A stretch of DNA of 43,391 nucleotides from contig NZ_VTZN01000025.1 of NCBI RefSeq assembly GCF_008370645.1, positions 1-43,391 on the forward strand, read 5' to 3'. A program made the translations under genes and the position numbers. Of this stretch, positions 9,860-18,635 are shown in pieces (the stretch's first letter is position 1; each line of letters starts with the position of its first letter). Source of the DNA: Mycobacterium simiae (GTDB taxonomy: Bacteria; Actinomycetota; Actinomycetes; Mycobacteriales; Mycobacteriaceae). Below the pieces are notes generated by a model. It saw only the letters and a program-made list of their open reading frames with translations, did no database searches and was not told where the DNA came from.

Positions 9860-11022
9860 CGACAGCAATTACCGCAGGGACGTTGCCCAAGGAATACCAA
9901 GATCTCCGTGACACGGTGGCAGATTTCGCGCGTACCGTGGTGGCGCCGGTATCGGCCAAACACGATGAGGAACATAGCTTTCCGTACGAGGTCGTCGCAA
10001 AGATGGGCGAGATGGGGCTGTTCGGTCTACCGTTCCCAGAGGAGTACGGCGGCATGGGCGGCGACTACTTCGCGCTGGCGCTGGCGCTGGAAGAACTCGG
10101 CAAGGTCGACCAGTCGGTGGCCATCACCCTAGAGGCCGCGGTCGGCCTGGGCGCGATGCCGATCTACCGCTTCGGCACCGTGGAGCAGAAGCATGAATGG
10201 CTGCCGGACTTGACCGCCGGGCGCGCCCTGGCCGGATTCGGGCTCACCGAGCCCGGAGCCGGCTCGGACGCCGGTAGTACCCGTACCACGGCTCGCCTCG
10301 AGGGTGATGAGTGGATCGTCAACGGCAGCAAGCAGTTCATCACCAATTCCGGAACCGATATCACCTCACTGGTCACCGTCACCGCGGTCACCGGAACCCG
10401 CGCCGGCAGCAGCAAGGAAATATCGACGATCATCGTGCCCAGTGGCACAACAGGATTCATCGTAGAACCGGTCTACAACAAGGTCGGCTGGAATGCATCG
10501 GACACCCACCCGCTGACTTTCACCGATGCCCGCGTCCCGGCCGCAAACCTGCTGGGTGCTCGCGGGACTGGTTATGCGAACTTCCTGTCCATCCTGGACG
10601 AGGGCCGTATTGCGATCGCCGCGTTGGCGACCGGGGCGGCGCAAGGCTGCGTCGACGAGAGCGTCAAGTACGCCAAGGAACGGCAGTCGTTCGGCCAGCC
10701 GATCGGTTCCTATCAGGCGATCAGCTTCAAGATCGCCCGGATGGAAGCCCGGGCCCATGTCGCGCGCACCGCGTACTACGAGGCCGCGGCAAAGATGTTG
10801 GCCGGCAAGCCGTTCAAGAAAGAAGCGGCGATCGCCAAGATGGTTTCCTCGGAAGCGGCGATGGACAATGCCCGCGACGCCACCCAAATCCACGGCGGAT
10901 ACGGCTTCATGAACGAGTACCCGGTGGCACGTCACTACCGCGACAGCAAGGTCCTCGAGATCGGTGAGGGCACCACCGAGGTGCAGCTGATGCTCATCGC
11001 GCGCTCGCTGGGGCTCTCGTGA
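9856..11022 (+). CDS. fadE19: Acyl-CoA dehydrogenase FadE19 (short/branched-chain type)
   Basis: A 388-residue FAD-dependent acyl-CoA dehydrogenase with the helical N-domain, beta-barrel FAD site ([14 protein letters not shown] near residues 127-140) and C-terminal helical domain ([20 protein letters not shown]). A glutamate, E371 in IGEGTTEVQ, occupies the position used as catalytic base by most family members. Position in the operon before a carboxylase and hydratase points to oxidation of isovaleryl-CoA or another branched acyl-CoA. Classical isovaleryl-CoA dehydrogenases carry the base elsewhere, so substrate choice is uncertain. Overlaps accA1 (ATGA) and the next gene (GTGA). Confidence 0.92.
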   Translation: MTTAITAGTLPKEYQDLRDTVADFARTVVAPVSAKHDEEHSFPYEVVAKMGEMGLFGLPFPEEYGGMGGDYFALALALEELGKVDQSVAITLEAAVGLGAMPIYRFGTVEQKHEWLPDLTAGRALAGFGLTEPGAGSDAGSTRTTARLEGDEWIVNGSKQFITNSGTDITSLVTVTAVTGTRAGSSKEISTIIVPSGTTGFIVEPVYNKVGWNASDTHPLTFTDARVPAANLLGARGTGYANFLSILDEGRIAIAALATGAAQGCVDESVKYAKERQSFGQPIGSYQAISFKIARMEARAHVARTAYYEAAAKMLAGKPFKKEAAIAKMVSSEAAMDNARDATQIHGGYGFMNEYPVARHYRDSKVLEIGEGTTEVQLMLIARSLGLS

Positions 11023-11576
11023 GCGGGCCGGTCGGCGAGAGTGAATCTGGCGACGCCGCATCGGCGAGTTGCGTCGCAGAATCCACAGTCACCCAGAGGA
11101 TTGTTCAACGAGGCTTGTGGTTTGAAGAATTCGAGATCGGGACGACCTACCTGCACCGGCCCGGACGCACGGTCACTGAAGCCGACAACGTCGTGTTCAC
11201 CACGCTGACGATGAACACCCAATCACTGCATCTGGACGCGGCTTGGGCGGCCCAGCAGCCGGGTTTTCGGGGCGAGCGGCTGGTCAACTCGATGTTCACC
11301 CTCTCAACGCTGGTCGGGCTGTCGGTGTCACAGCTGACGCTGGGCACCATCGTGGCCAACCTTGGTTTCGCGGAGGTGTCGTTTCCCAAGCCGGTCTTTC
11401 ATGGCGACACCCTGTACGCAGAGACGGTGTGCACCGGCAAGCGGGAATCGAAAAGCCGTCCCCGCGAAGGCATCGTCATTTTGGAGCACACTGCCCGCAA
11501 CCAGCACGGTGATGTCGTCGCGCGTGCCGTGCGTACCACGCTGGTGCAAAAGCGGCCGGTCGAGGATGCGCAATGA
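11019..11576 (+). CDS. MaoC-like hydratase (Rv2499c-like), probable methylglutaconyl/itaconyl-CoA hydratase
   Basis: A 185-residue hot-dog fold protein of the MaoC/mesaconyl-CoA hydratase subfamily: [23 protein letters not shown], then [10 protein letters not shown] in the hydratase motif, then [15 protein letters not shown]. The usual Asp five residues before the His is Asn here, which also holds for related mesaconyl-CoA hydratases as I remember them. It would hydrate 3-methylglutaconyl-CoA to HMG-CoA for cleavage by the adjacent CitE; the M. tuberculosis homologue is also linked to itaconyl-CoA hydration. The GTG start overlaps the fadE19 stop (GTGA). The first 25 residues are low in conservation signals, so a later start is conceivable. 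Confidence 0.88.
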   Translation: MSGPVGESESGDAASASCVAESTVTQRIVQRGLWFEEFEIGTTYLHRPGRTVTEADNVVFTTLTMNTQSLHLDAAWAAQQPGFRGERLVNSMFTLSTLVGLSVSQLTLGTIVANLGFAEVSFPKPVFHGDTLYAETVCTGKRESKSRPREGIVILEHTARNQHGDVVARAVRTTLVQKRPVEDAQ

Positions 11577-12394
11577 GCCTACGTGCTGCCGGCCCGGGGT
11601 GGCTATTTTGTCCGGCCGACCGCCCCGAGCGGTTCACTAAGGCCGCCGCTGCCGCCGATGTGGTCATCCTCGATCTCGAAGACGGTGTGGCCCAAGCGGA
11701 GAAGCCCGCTGCCCGGCAAGCGCTGCGCGATCACCCGTTGGACGCCGAGCGCACCGTGGTCCGCATCAACGCCGCCGGCACCGACGAGCAGGCCCGCGAT
11801 CTGGAGGCCCTGGCCGGCACCGCATACACGACGGTGATGCTGCCCAAGACCGAATCAGGCGCGCAGGTGGCCGCGCTGCAGCCGCGGGACGTTATCGCGC
11901 TGGTTGAGACCGCCCGCGGTGCGTTGTTCGCCGCTGAAATTGCCGCTGCGGACGGCACTATCGGGATGATGTGGGGCGCCGAAGACCTGATCGCCACCCT
12001 GGGTGGCAGCTCCAGCCGGCGCCCAGACGGCCAGTACCGGGATGTGGCGCGGCACGTGCGCTCGACGGTCTTGCTGGCCGCGTCCGCCTTCGGGCGTCTG
12101 GCCCTCGACGCCGTGCATCTGGATATCCCCGATGTCGAAGGCTTGCTGGCCGAAGCCATCGACGCAGCGACAGTGGGCTTCGACGTCACCGTGTGCATCC
12201 ACCCCAGCCAGGTCCCGGTAGTGCGCAAGGCGTACCGGCCCGGCGACGAGAAGCTGGCGTGGGCGCGACGGGTGCTGGCCGTGTCCCGAGCCGAGCGTGG
12301 CGTGTTCGTGTTCGAGGGGCAGATGGTCGACTCTCCGGTGCTTCGGCACGCAGAGATGATGCTGCGCCGGGCGGGCGAATCTGCTCCGGGTTGA
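11573..12394 (+). CDS. citE: CitE-type beta-hydroxyacyl-CoA lyase (Rv2498c-like)
   Basis: A 273-residue HpcH/HpaI-CitE TIM-barrel lyase, the same length as M. tuberculosis CitE. Visible features are the metal-ligand region ([10 protein letters not shown] near residue 27, MLPKTESG near 84, [10 protein letters not shown] near 105) and MMWGAEDL near 133. No citrate lyase alpha or gamma genes are nearby, so it is not a citrate lyase subunit. The M. tuberculosis homologue is reported to cleave (R)-HMG-CoA and (S)-citramalyl-CoA, serving leucine and itaconate breakdown (recalled). It sits directly after the hydratase (ATGA overlap), matching a hydrate-then-cleave sequence. A 183-base gap follows before bkdA. 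Confidence 0.9.
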   Translation: MSLRAAGPGWLFCPADRPERFTKAAAAADVVILDLEDGVAQAEKPAARQALRDHPLDAERTVVRINAAGTDEQARDLEALAGTAYTTVMLPKTESGAQVAALQPRDVIALVETARGALFAAEIAAADGTIGMMWGAEDLIATLGGSSSRRPDGQYRDVARHVRSTVLLAASAFGRLALDAVHLDIPDVEGLLAEAIDAATVGFDVTVCIHPSQVPVVRKAYRPGDEKLAWARRVLAVSRAERGVFVFEGQMVDSPVLRHAEMMLRRAGESAPG

Positions 12395-12474
12395 CGCCTT
12401 CGCTGTCCGCAGGGCACCGGCTTGCCGCGTCGTCTGATCGGTTGCGCTGCGCCCGACACATCCGGACTTGGGCG

Positions 12475-12480
12475 CATAAT
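12475..12480 (+). promoter_or_regulatory. Possible -10 element before bkdA
   Basis: CATAAT about 98 bases before the bkdA start, within the 183-base gap after citE. No convincing -35 is seen. It would allow separate expression of bkdABC. No copy of the 8-4-8 operator is present in this gap. Confidence 0.25.
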
Positions 12481-12577
12481 GGGAGAAGCGCCAGTGGTGC
12501 GACGAGCGAAGGCTTTCGTGCAACGGGCAATTGTCTTCGACTCGCGCTGGTGTGACCGCGTGAGGTAGGGAGGCGGC

Positions 12578-13669
12578 ATGGTTGGGGATTCTCATTCGCC
12601 CATGACGGTTGACCTGCAGCCGGTGCAACTCGTCGGCCCCGACGGTAAGCCGACGGCAGAAGACCGTTACAGCCGCGACCTTCCGGCCGAGACGCTGTGC
12701 TGGCTATACGAGATGATGGTGCTTACTCGTGAGCTGGACGCCGAGTTCGTCAATCTGCAGCGCCAAGGTGAGCTGGCGCTGTTCACGCCCTGCCGCGGTC
12801 AGGAGGCCGCGCAAGTTGGTGCGGCGGCATGCCTGCGCACGACGGACTGGTTGTTTCCCCAATACCGCGAGTTGGGTGTCTATCTGGTGCGCGCTATCCC
12901 GCCCGCACACGTGGGCGCCGCCTGGCGCGGCACCTGGCATGGCGGCCTGGAATTCACCACGAAGTGTTGCGCGCCGATGTCTGTGCCGGTCGGCACCCAG
13001 ACGTTGCACGCCGTCGGCGCGGCGATGGCCGCACAACGCCTCGGCGAGGACTCGGTGACGGTGGCCTTCTGCGGCGACGGCGCCACCAGCGAGGGCGACG
13101 TGCACGAGGCGCTGAACTTCGCCGGGGTATTCGGGGTGCCGTGCGTGTTCTACGTCCAAAACAATCAGTGGGCGATCTCGACGCCGGTACAGAAACAGAC
13201 TGCCGCTATTTCACTCGCGCACAGGGCCATTGGTTATGGCATGCCCGGTGTCCGGGTGGACGGCAACGACGTGTTGGCGTGCTACGCGGTGATGGCGGAG
13301 GCCGCCGCGCGGGCCCGAGCTGGCGGCGGGCCCACCCTGATCGAGGCGGTTACCTATCGCCAGGGCCCGCACACCACCGCCGACGATCCCACCCGCTATC
13401 GCAGCCAGCAGGAGCTGGATCACTGGCTAGCTCTGGATCCGATTCCGCGTTTTCAGCGGTATCTGCAGGGCCAGGGGCTGTGGTCGCAGGGCCTGCGGGA
13501 AGGGGTCGTCGACCGGTCAGCGCGGCAGCGGGCCGAACTGCGCGATGCCGTGGTGGGCATGCCCGACATGGATCTCGACGAACTGTTTACCGCGGTGTAC
13601 GCCGATATCACGCCGGATTTGCAAGCGCAGCGCCGGCAGCTCCGCGCCGAACTGGCGCACACCGACTAG
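12578..13669 (+). CDS. bkdA: Branched-chain keto-acid dehydrogenase E1 alpha
   Basis: A 363-residue thiamine-diphosphate E1 alpha subunit. The TPP/Mg motif runs from GDG (residues 166-168) through VFYVQNN near 196. The phosphorylation-loop region YRQGPHTTADDPTRYR is typical of branched-chain E1. With BkdB it decarboxylates 2-keto acids from Leu, Ile and Val and passes the acyl group to the E2 lipoyl arm. The homologues Rv2497c-Rv2495c were first called pdhABC but are part of the BCKADH complex using Lpd as E3 (established for M. tuberculosis). GGGAGG at 12568-12573 supports the ATG at 12578. Ten bases separate it from bkdB. Confidence 0.93.
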   Translation: MVGDSHSPMTVDLQPVQLVGPDGKPTAEDRYSRDLPAETLCWLYEMMVLTRELDAEFVNLQRQGELALFTPCRGQEAAQVGAAACLRTTDWLFPQYRELGVYLVRAIPPAHVGAAWRGTWHGGLEFTTKCCAPMSVPVGTQTLHAVGAAMAAQRLGEDSVTVAFCGDGATSEGDVHEALNFAGVFGVPCVFYVQNNQWAISTPVQKQTAAISLAHRAIGYGMPGVRVDGNDVLACYAVMAEAAARARAGGGPTLIEAVTYRQGPHTTADDPTRYRSQQELDHWLALDPIPRFQRYLQGQGLWSQGLREGVVDRSARQRAELRDAVVGMPDMDLDELFTAVYADITPDLQAQRRQLRAELAHTD

Positions 13670-13679
13670 GGAGGCGTTC

Positions 13680-14723
13680 ATGACTCAGATTGCCGATCGC
13701 CCGTCGGATCAGAAGCTGCCCTTGTCACGGTTGGTCGGCGATTCGCAGCCGATCACCATGGTCCAAGCGCTCAACCGCGCACTGCACGACGCGATGGCTG
13801 CTGACGAGCGGGTGTTGGTCTTCGGGGAAGACGTCGGGACCCAGGGTGGGGTGTTCCGGGTGACCGAAGGGCTAGCCGAAACATTTGGCGGAGAACGGTG
13901 TTTCGACACACCGTTGGCCGAGTCGGCGGTGATCGGCATCGCCGTGGGGCTGGCGCTACGCGGGTTTGTGCCGGTGCCAGAGATCCAATTCGACGGCTTC
14001 ACCTACCCGGCGTTCGAGCAGGTGGTGAGCCACCTGGCGAAATACCACTTCCGGACGCGCGGTCAGGTGGACATGCCGGTCACGGTCAGGATTCCGTCCT
14101 TCGGTGGTATCGGTGCGGCCGAACACCATTCGGAATCCACGGAGACCTATTGGGCGCACACCGCGGGCCTGAAGGTGGTGGTCCCGTCGGGCCCGTCGGA
14201 TGCGTATTGGTTGTTGCGACACGCCATTGCTTGCTCGGACCCGGTGATGTACTTGGAGCCAAAGCGCCGATATTGGGCGCGCGGGGTCGTCGATACCAGC
14301 CGGCCTGAAGCCCCGATCGGGCAGGCCGCGGTGCGGCGGGCCGGCGACGACGTCACTGTTTTGACCTACGGTGGCCTGGTTGGCACTGCGCTGGCTGCCG
14401 CGGATCTTGCTGACCAGCAATGGGGTTGGAACCTAGAGATTGTGGATCTGCGTTCGCTGGTGCCGTTGGACTTCGACACGATTGCCGCGTCGATCCGCCG
14501 CACCGGGCGGTGCGTGGTGCTGCACGAGGGCCCGCGAAGTGTGGGTTATGGCGCCGAGTTGGCGGCTCGCATTCAGGAAGAGTTGTTCTACGACCTGGAG
14601 GCGCCGGTGCTGCGCGCCTGCGGTTTTGACACCCCGTATCCACCGGCGCGGCTGGAAAAGGTGTGGCTGCCCGGCCCGGATCGGTTGCTGGACTGTGTGG
14701 AGCAGGTGCTGGGGCAGCCGTGA
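13680..14723 (+). CDS. bkdB: Branched-chain keto-acid dehydrogenase E1 beta
   Basis: A 347-residue transketolase-like E1 beta subunit: pyrimidine-binding half with [15 protein letters not shown] and FDTPLAESA near residues 40-85, and a C-terminal transketolase domain with VVLHEGP. The ATG at 13680 follows GGGAGGCG and lies 10 bases after bkdA; a longer open frame extends upstream inside bkdA but without homology. It assembles with BkdA as an alpha2-beta2 tetramer. The stop overlaps the GTG of bkdC (GTGA), indicating coupled translation. Confidence 0.93.
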   Translation: MTQIADRPSDQKLPLSRLVGDSQPITMVQALNRALHDAMAADERVLVFGEDVGTQGGVFRVTEGLAETFGGERCFDTPLAESAVIGIAVGLALRGFVPVPEIQFDGFTYPAFEQVVSHLAKYHFRTRGQVDMPVTVRIPSFGGIGAAEHHSESTETYWAHTAGLKVVVPSGPSDAYWLLRHAIACSDPVMYLEPKRRYWARGVVDTSRPEAPIGQAAVRRAGDDVTVLTYGGLVGTALAAADLADQQWGWNLEIVDLRSLVPLDFDTIAASIRRTGRCVVLHEGPRSVGYGAELAARIQEELFYDLEAPVLRACGFDTPYPPARLEKVWLPGPDRLLDCVEQVLGQP

Positions 14724-15925
14724 CGTCCCAACCGCAGCGCATCAAGGACTTCCTGGTCCCCGACCTCGGGGAGGGGCTGGACGAGGTGACGCTGTCGTGC
14801 TGGAACGTCGCGGTCGGCGAGGACGTCGAGCTCAATCAAACGCTGTGTGCGGTCGAGACCGCCAAGGCGCAGGTCGAGATTCCCAGCCCGTATGCCGGGC
14901 GGATCGTCGAGCTCGGCGGGATCGAAGGCGATGTGCTCAAGGTGGGTGCAGTGCTGGTGCGAGTCGACACCGCACTGGCTGGGGCGGTCGCGACCGTGAT
15001 GGTCGGCGATGGTGAGGCCGCTGCGCCGATGTTGGTGGGGTACGGGGCCGACGCGGATTTTGACACCAGCAAGCGAGGCTCGCGACCGTCTCGGCCGCGG
15101 GCGGTGCCGGCCGCGCGCAAGTTGGCCAAGGAGTTGGGAGTTGAGCTGGGCTCGCTGCAGCGCGAGTCGGATATTAGCGGGGTGATAACCCGCGCCGACG
15201 TCCAGGCTGCGGCGGCTGGACCCGGGCTTGCTGTGGATGTGCAGCCGGTGCGCGGTGTACAGGCTCGAATGGCAGAGCGAATGACTTTGTCTCACAGAGA
15301 AATACCGGCTGCGCAGGCCAGCGTGCAAGTTGATTGCAGCGGCCTGTTGGGGCTGTGTGATCTGCTCCGCGCCGGCCACGGTGTCGACATCACGCCATTC
15401 ACGCTGACGTTGCGGCTCGTTGTAATCGCGTTGAGGCGGCACATGATTCTCAATTCGAGCTGGGTTGTTTCGGCCGCGGGCCCGCAGGTGCATCTTCATC
15501 GCCGGGTGCATTTGGGATTTGGCGTGGCCACTGAGCGCGGGCTGCTGGTCCCGGTGATCACCGACGCCCAGAATCTGACCACCCGCGAACTTGCCTGCCG
15601 CGCAGCCGAATTGATCAACGGGGCGCGCGTAGGCGCGTTGTCGCCGGCCGAGTTGCGCGGTTCAACCTTTACCGTGTCGAATTTCGGTGCTTTGGGTGTC
15701 GACGACGGCGTGCCGGTGATCAATTATCCCGAAGCGGCGATCCTGGGGATGGGGGCGATCAAGCGGCGACCGGTGGCCGTCGGCGACGATATTGTGGCCC
15801 GGCCGACGATGACGCTGACCTGTGTGTTCGATCATCGAATCGCCGACGGTGCCCAGGTAGCCTGCTTCTTGTCCGAGCTGCGCGATCTCATCGAGTCACC
15901 GCAGCTGGCGCTGGTGGACTTGTAG
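14720..15925 (+). CDS. bkdC: Branched-chain keto-acid dehydrogenase E2, dihydrolipoamide acyltransferase
   Basis: A 401-residue E2 with one lipoyl domain (lipoylated K49 in [10 protein letters not shown]), a linker, a peripheral-subunit-binding domain (about 129-165, [15 protein letters not shown]), and a C-terminal acyltransferase domain ending with the catalytic DHRIADG (H372). It transfers the branched acyl group to CoA. GTG at 14720 overlaps the bkdB stop. The E3 dihydrolipoamide dehydrogenase is not in the window, in keeping with mycobacteria using Lpd encoded elsewhere. This is the last gene of the catabolic cluster. Confidence 0.93.
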   Translation: MTSQPQRIKDFLVPDLGEGLDEVTLSCWNVAVGEDVELNQTLCAVETAKAQVEIPSPYAGRIVELGGIEGDVLKVGAVLVRVDTALAGAVATVMVGDGEAAAPMLVGYGADADFDTSKRGSRPSRPRAVPAARKLAKELGVELGSLQRESDISGVITRADVQAAAAGPGLAVDVQPVRGVQARMAERMTLSHREIPAAQASVQVDCSGLLGLCDLLRAGHGVDITPFTLTLRLVVIALRRHMILNSSWVVSAAGPQVHLHRRVHLGFGVATERGLLVPVITDAQNLTTRELACRAAELINGARVGALSPAELRGSTFTVSNFGALGVDDGVPVINYPEAAILGMGAIKRRPVAVGDDIVARPTMTLTCVFDHRIADGAQVACFLSELRDLIESPQLALVDL

Positions 15926-16364
15926 GCGCGGGTGCTCGGCGGTATCAGGGGGATACGCCGGTGCTGGATCATGCTTTCTGGTGGCGCCCAGCACCATCGC
16001 CGATCAGGTGCGTCCACTGGCAGCCCTCGCTGCCCAGCCCTATACCCCTGTCCGCCAGGCTCCAGCCACCTTGCCGCGGCACAGTCTGTAGCCCGCCCGC
16101 GACCACCACTCCTCAGCACGCCCACCGCCCGCTAGCGACAGCCCCGTTGCGAACCCGCAACCCGCCAACACCTCGCCACGCGGCGTGACTAATCGCCGTT
16201 GACATATCGAGCAGCTGATTGGATTGTCTTTATCGCAATTGCGGTTCGACAGCGCCTCCCGACTCGGCCGGTGTGGATGACCGAAGGTCACCTGCCATGT
16301 CGACCCGTCGGAAGCTGCAGTCGGGGCGAGAATCATCCCACGGGTGCGGAGGAGGCGGGTCAGG
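15926..16364. other. Gene-free stretch after bkdC
   Basis: No reading frame here has a recognisable product or good start. TTGACA at 16199-16204 resembles a -35 element, but no good -10 follows at 16-18 bases. The stretch ends in the ribosome binding site of the next gene. Confidence 0.5.
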
Positions 16365-17342
16365 GTGGTTGCCAGCGGTATCGCCATCAACCAGATTCCA
16401 GGCGTTTCTGTCCAGCGTATGGCCGAACTGGCCCAGGAGGCGGAGCGCCTCGGGTTTAACCGATGCTGGGTGTGCGACCAGGGTCTGGACTGCCACGATA
16501 TCTTCGTCACCTTGACGGCAGCGGCGCTTCAGACCGGATCGATCAGACTGGGGACCGGGATCACCCACCCCTATGCCCGCCACCCGGCGGTGACTGCGGC
16601 CGGCATCGCCAGCTTGGACGAGCTTTCGGGTGGCCGAGCGTTTCTGGGTCTGGGGGCTGGAGGGATCGACACGCTGTCGCCGATGGGTCTCAAGCGCCAG
16701 AAGCCGCTGGCCGCGGTTCGGGAAACCATTCAGATCGTGCGGGCACTGGGCGGTGGCTCGCCGGTGGATTTCGACGGTGAAGTGTTCCGCCTGCACGGCG
16801 CATATCTGGATTACGCGCGGTGTGACATGGAGATCTGGGTGGCCGGGCGTGGGCCGAGAATGCGGGCTCTCGGTGGCGGGCTGGCAGACGGCGTGGTTTT
16901 CGAATTCGTGCACAAAGACATGCTGGCCGGCGACATCGCACGGGTACGGCAAGCAGCTGCGCAGCAGGGCAACCGGCCGCGGATCTGTTACGCGACCATG
17001 GTCGTCGTAGACGACCGGACGTTGGATAAAGTTCGACCTGCGCTGTTCTGGCGGCTGGCCGACGCGCCACCGGAGCTGCGAGCGCAGTTGGGTGTCTCCG
17101 ACACGGACGTCACGGCCATGCGGCAGGCGATGGCGTCCGGCGGCTTTCCCGCGGTTGCTCGGTTGATCAAAGACGACTGGGTACGACCGTTTGTCATCAT
17201 GGGTTCAGTCGAGGAGTGCGCGGCCGAGCTGCACCGGCTCATAACCGATTTGGCGATCGACGAGTTCCAATTACCGATTCTGGACATGGAGTCGGCACCC
17301 GCTCTGATGGCAACGGTGGCGCGAATGGTGGCCGTTGCCTAA
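16365..17342 (+). CDS. Luciferase-like (probably F420-dependent) oxidoreductase
   Basis: A 325-residue TIM-barrel protein of the luciferase-like monooxygenase superfamily. Typical segments are MAELAQEAERLGFNRCWVCDQ near the start, GTGITHPYARHPAVTA near 65, DELSGGRAFLGLGAGG near 88, and a C-terminal substrate lid. In actinobacteria such proteins usually use coenzyme F420 (mycobacteria) or FMN. GTG at 16365 is preferred because GGAGGAGG (16348-16355) precedes it; GTG at 16344 is an in-frame alternative. It is flanked by a non-coding stretch and a toxin-antitoxin pair, not part of the bkd operon by spacing. The substrate cannot be told from sequence, and I do not recognise a specific M. tuberculosis orthologue at this position. 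Confidence 0.82.
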   Translation: MVASGIAINQIPGVSVQRMAELAQEAERLGFNRCWVCDQGLDCHDIFVTLTAAALQTGSIRLGTGITHPYARHPAVTAAGIASLDELSGGRAFLGLGAGGIDTLSPMGLKRQKPLAAVRETIQIVRALGGGSPVDFDGEVFRLHGAYLDYARCDMEIWVAGRGPRMRALGGGLADGVVFEFVHKDMLAGDIARVRQAAAQQGNRPRICYATMVVVDDRTLDKVRPALFWRLADAPPELRAQLGVSDTDVTAMRQAMASGGFPAVARLIKDDWVRPFVIMGSVEECAAELHRLITDLAIDEFQLPILDMESAPALMATVARMVAVA

Positions 17343-17378
17343 CGGCCGGAGCAGTGTGGCCGCGGGGCGTTTGGCGTT

Positions 17379-17747
17379 CTAGACAGCCTGGTGCTTGACG
17401 AAATCATCAAGTACCTGACGTGACAGCTTGGAAATGCTCATCTTGCGGGCCTTAACGATCGTCGCCAGCCGATCCCGCGTTGCCTCTGATACCCGGACCT
17501 GAACGACCGGCGAATGCTTATGGCCGCCGGATAGCGACTTGCCGCCAGGGATAAGGCCCGCAGCTCGTCCGGCTTGTCGTTCGGCAGCCTCATAGGCATC
17601 GGCCTCGCGTGCGGCAATCTCGCCCAGCTCGGCGGCACGCGCCTCGGTCAGCTTCCCTCCCCGGTAGGTGATGTCCAGCTCGTCAAGATTTACGTCCGCG
17701 ATTGTGTCGTCATTGCCGATGAGGTAAGCGGCAGGGTTCTTGCTCAT
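17379..17747 (-). CDS. Ribbon-helix-helix antitoxin-like protein
   Basis: A 122-residue protein. The C-terminal 45 residues (VVQVRVSEATRDRLATIVKARKMSISKLSRQVLDDF) look like a ribbon-helix-helix DNA-binding domain of the CopG/MetJ type. The N-terminal half is acidic and alanine-rich (EARAAELGEIAAREADAYEAAE), suiting a toxin-binding helix. The ATG at 17747 overlaps the upstream toxin-like frame's stop by four bases (ATGA), a common toxin-first arrangement. GTG at 17756 would add three residues. Such antitoxins neutralise the partner and repress the operon. The family is named from pattern only. Confidence 0.65.
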   Translation of the reverse strand: MSKNPAAYLIGNDDTIADVNLDELDITYRGGKLTEARAAELGEIAAREADAYEAAERQAGRAAGLIPGGKSLSGGHKHSPVVQVRVSEATRDRLATIVKARKMSISKLSRQVLDDFVKHQAV

Positions 17748-17982
17748 CGGTCCCACTCCAATGGTGGTGCGTGAATGATCACCAGCGTGTCGGGGTCCTC
17801 GGCCGCCTCAATGACACCGACACGGGTCAGCGGGCCTTGGGCGTCACGACCGCTGTACATCATGACGCCATTGGCCTGGCCCGACCGGGATGCCGGAGTT
17901 CCGCATTGCGGCGATAGCGTTGCGTATGCTGACGCGGTGTTTGCGCCGGATGCCTTGCGGGAAGGACAACTCGCTTCGGCAT
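17744..17982 (-). pseudogene. Toxin-like gene, apparently frameshifted
   Basis: The C-terminal part (GVMMYSGRDAQGPLTRVGVIEAAEDPDTLVIIHAPP) is a good match in pattern to small soluble toxins whose chain ends in a VVIHAMP-like strand. The expected upstream helix (RRKHRVSIRNAIAAMRNSGIP) lies in a different frame, about one base out, and the switch falls near 17870-17885. An uninterrupted frame from GTG at 18019 exists but its first half looks like non-coding translation. I therefore read this as one gene with a +1 or -1 shift, either real inactivation or a sequencing error. The partner antitoxin is intact. Exact toxin family not identified. Confidence 0.45.
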
Positions 17983-18019
17983 ACCTACGAGTATATGAGA
18001 CATGTCCGTCAAGATTCAC

Positions 18020-18375
18020 GGCTAAAGTTACGACTCACCGCGCGGCATCCGTCACGCCAGCACTATTATCCCGGCCGCGCGCTATGCTCACCAAAACCAA
18101 GGCGCCGGCGCCGGGCCCGTTTCTCGCCACGTGCGCTCCGGAATAGCGGCTTTGATCCTCGATCGACCAGGCCAGATCGGTGACGCCGGCATCGGTTAAA
18201 TCCGGCACTACTGCAGTGTCCCCTGTATTTGGCACGAAACAGCTTCGTCCGGGTGCGCATCGTCCGCACCCATACGCGAAGCCCTGTGCGTCATAGGCCC
18301 TTCGCTGTACCGGTTGGTGTTCGTGCGTGGGATGCAACGTTGGGTGTAGCTGTTGCGGCACAGGGTTCTGACCAG
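18020..18375. other. Gene-free stretch between the toxin-antitoxin pair and tRNA-Arg
   Basis: No frame here carries a recognisable domain. A minus-strand open frame (18035-18361, 108 codons) lacks a ribosome binding site and family features. The toxin-antitoxin promoter should lie at the low-coordinate end of this stretch, on the minus strand. No attachment-site repeat of the tRNA 3' end was seen. Confidence 0.4.
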
Positions 18376-18449
18376 TGCCCCCGGCACGACTCGAACGTGC
18401 GACCTAGGGATTAGAAGGCCCTTGCTCTATCCACCTGAGCTACGGAGGC
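18376..18449 (-). tRNA. tRNA-Arg (anticodon TCT)
   Basis: 74 bases fold as a cloverleaf on the minus strand. The acceptor strand GCCTCCG pairs with CGGGGGC (one G-U). The D-stem is GCTC/GAGC and the anticodon loop is CTTCTAA with anticodon TCT. The T-arm is GCACG-TTCGAGT-CGTGC. CCA is not encoded. The position before lipQ agrees with argW in M. tuberculosis as I recall. Confidence 0.93.
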
Positions 18450-18635
18450 AATGCGCAGGTCAGTCTATCGAAACGCAATTCAAGATCAGTTTCGGCGACA
18501 CAACACGCGTGAAAGGTCTTCCCCTGCGCTAAAAATCGGTTATGGTGTGAGCCTCGACACACGTACAACACCGGCCGGCAATCGGCTGTTAACCGCAACG
18601 ATGCGTGTGCCTGACGTCGAGGGGTGGGCTTTGTT

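Noticed and set aside
11019..11576. MaoC protein inactive because the motif Asp is Asn
   Set aside because: The same Asn occurs in mesaconyl-CoA hydratase relatives as I recall, so it is a subfamily trait.
18035..18361. 108-codon minus-strand ORF near the tRNA
   Set aside because: No ribosome binding site, no domain, and low-complexity composition typical of shadow translation in GC-rich DNA.
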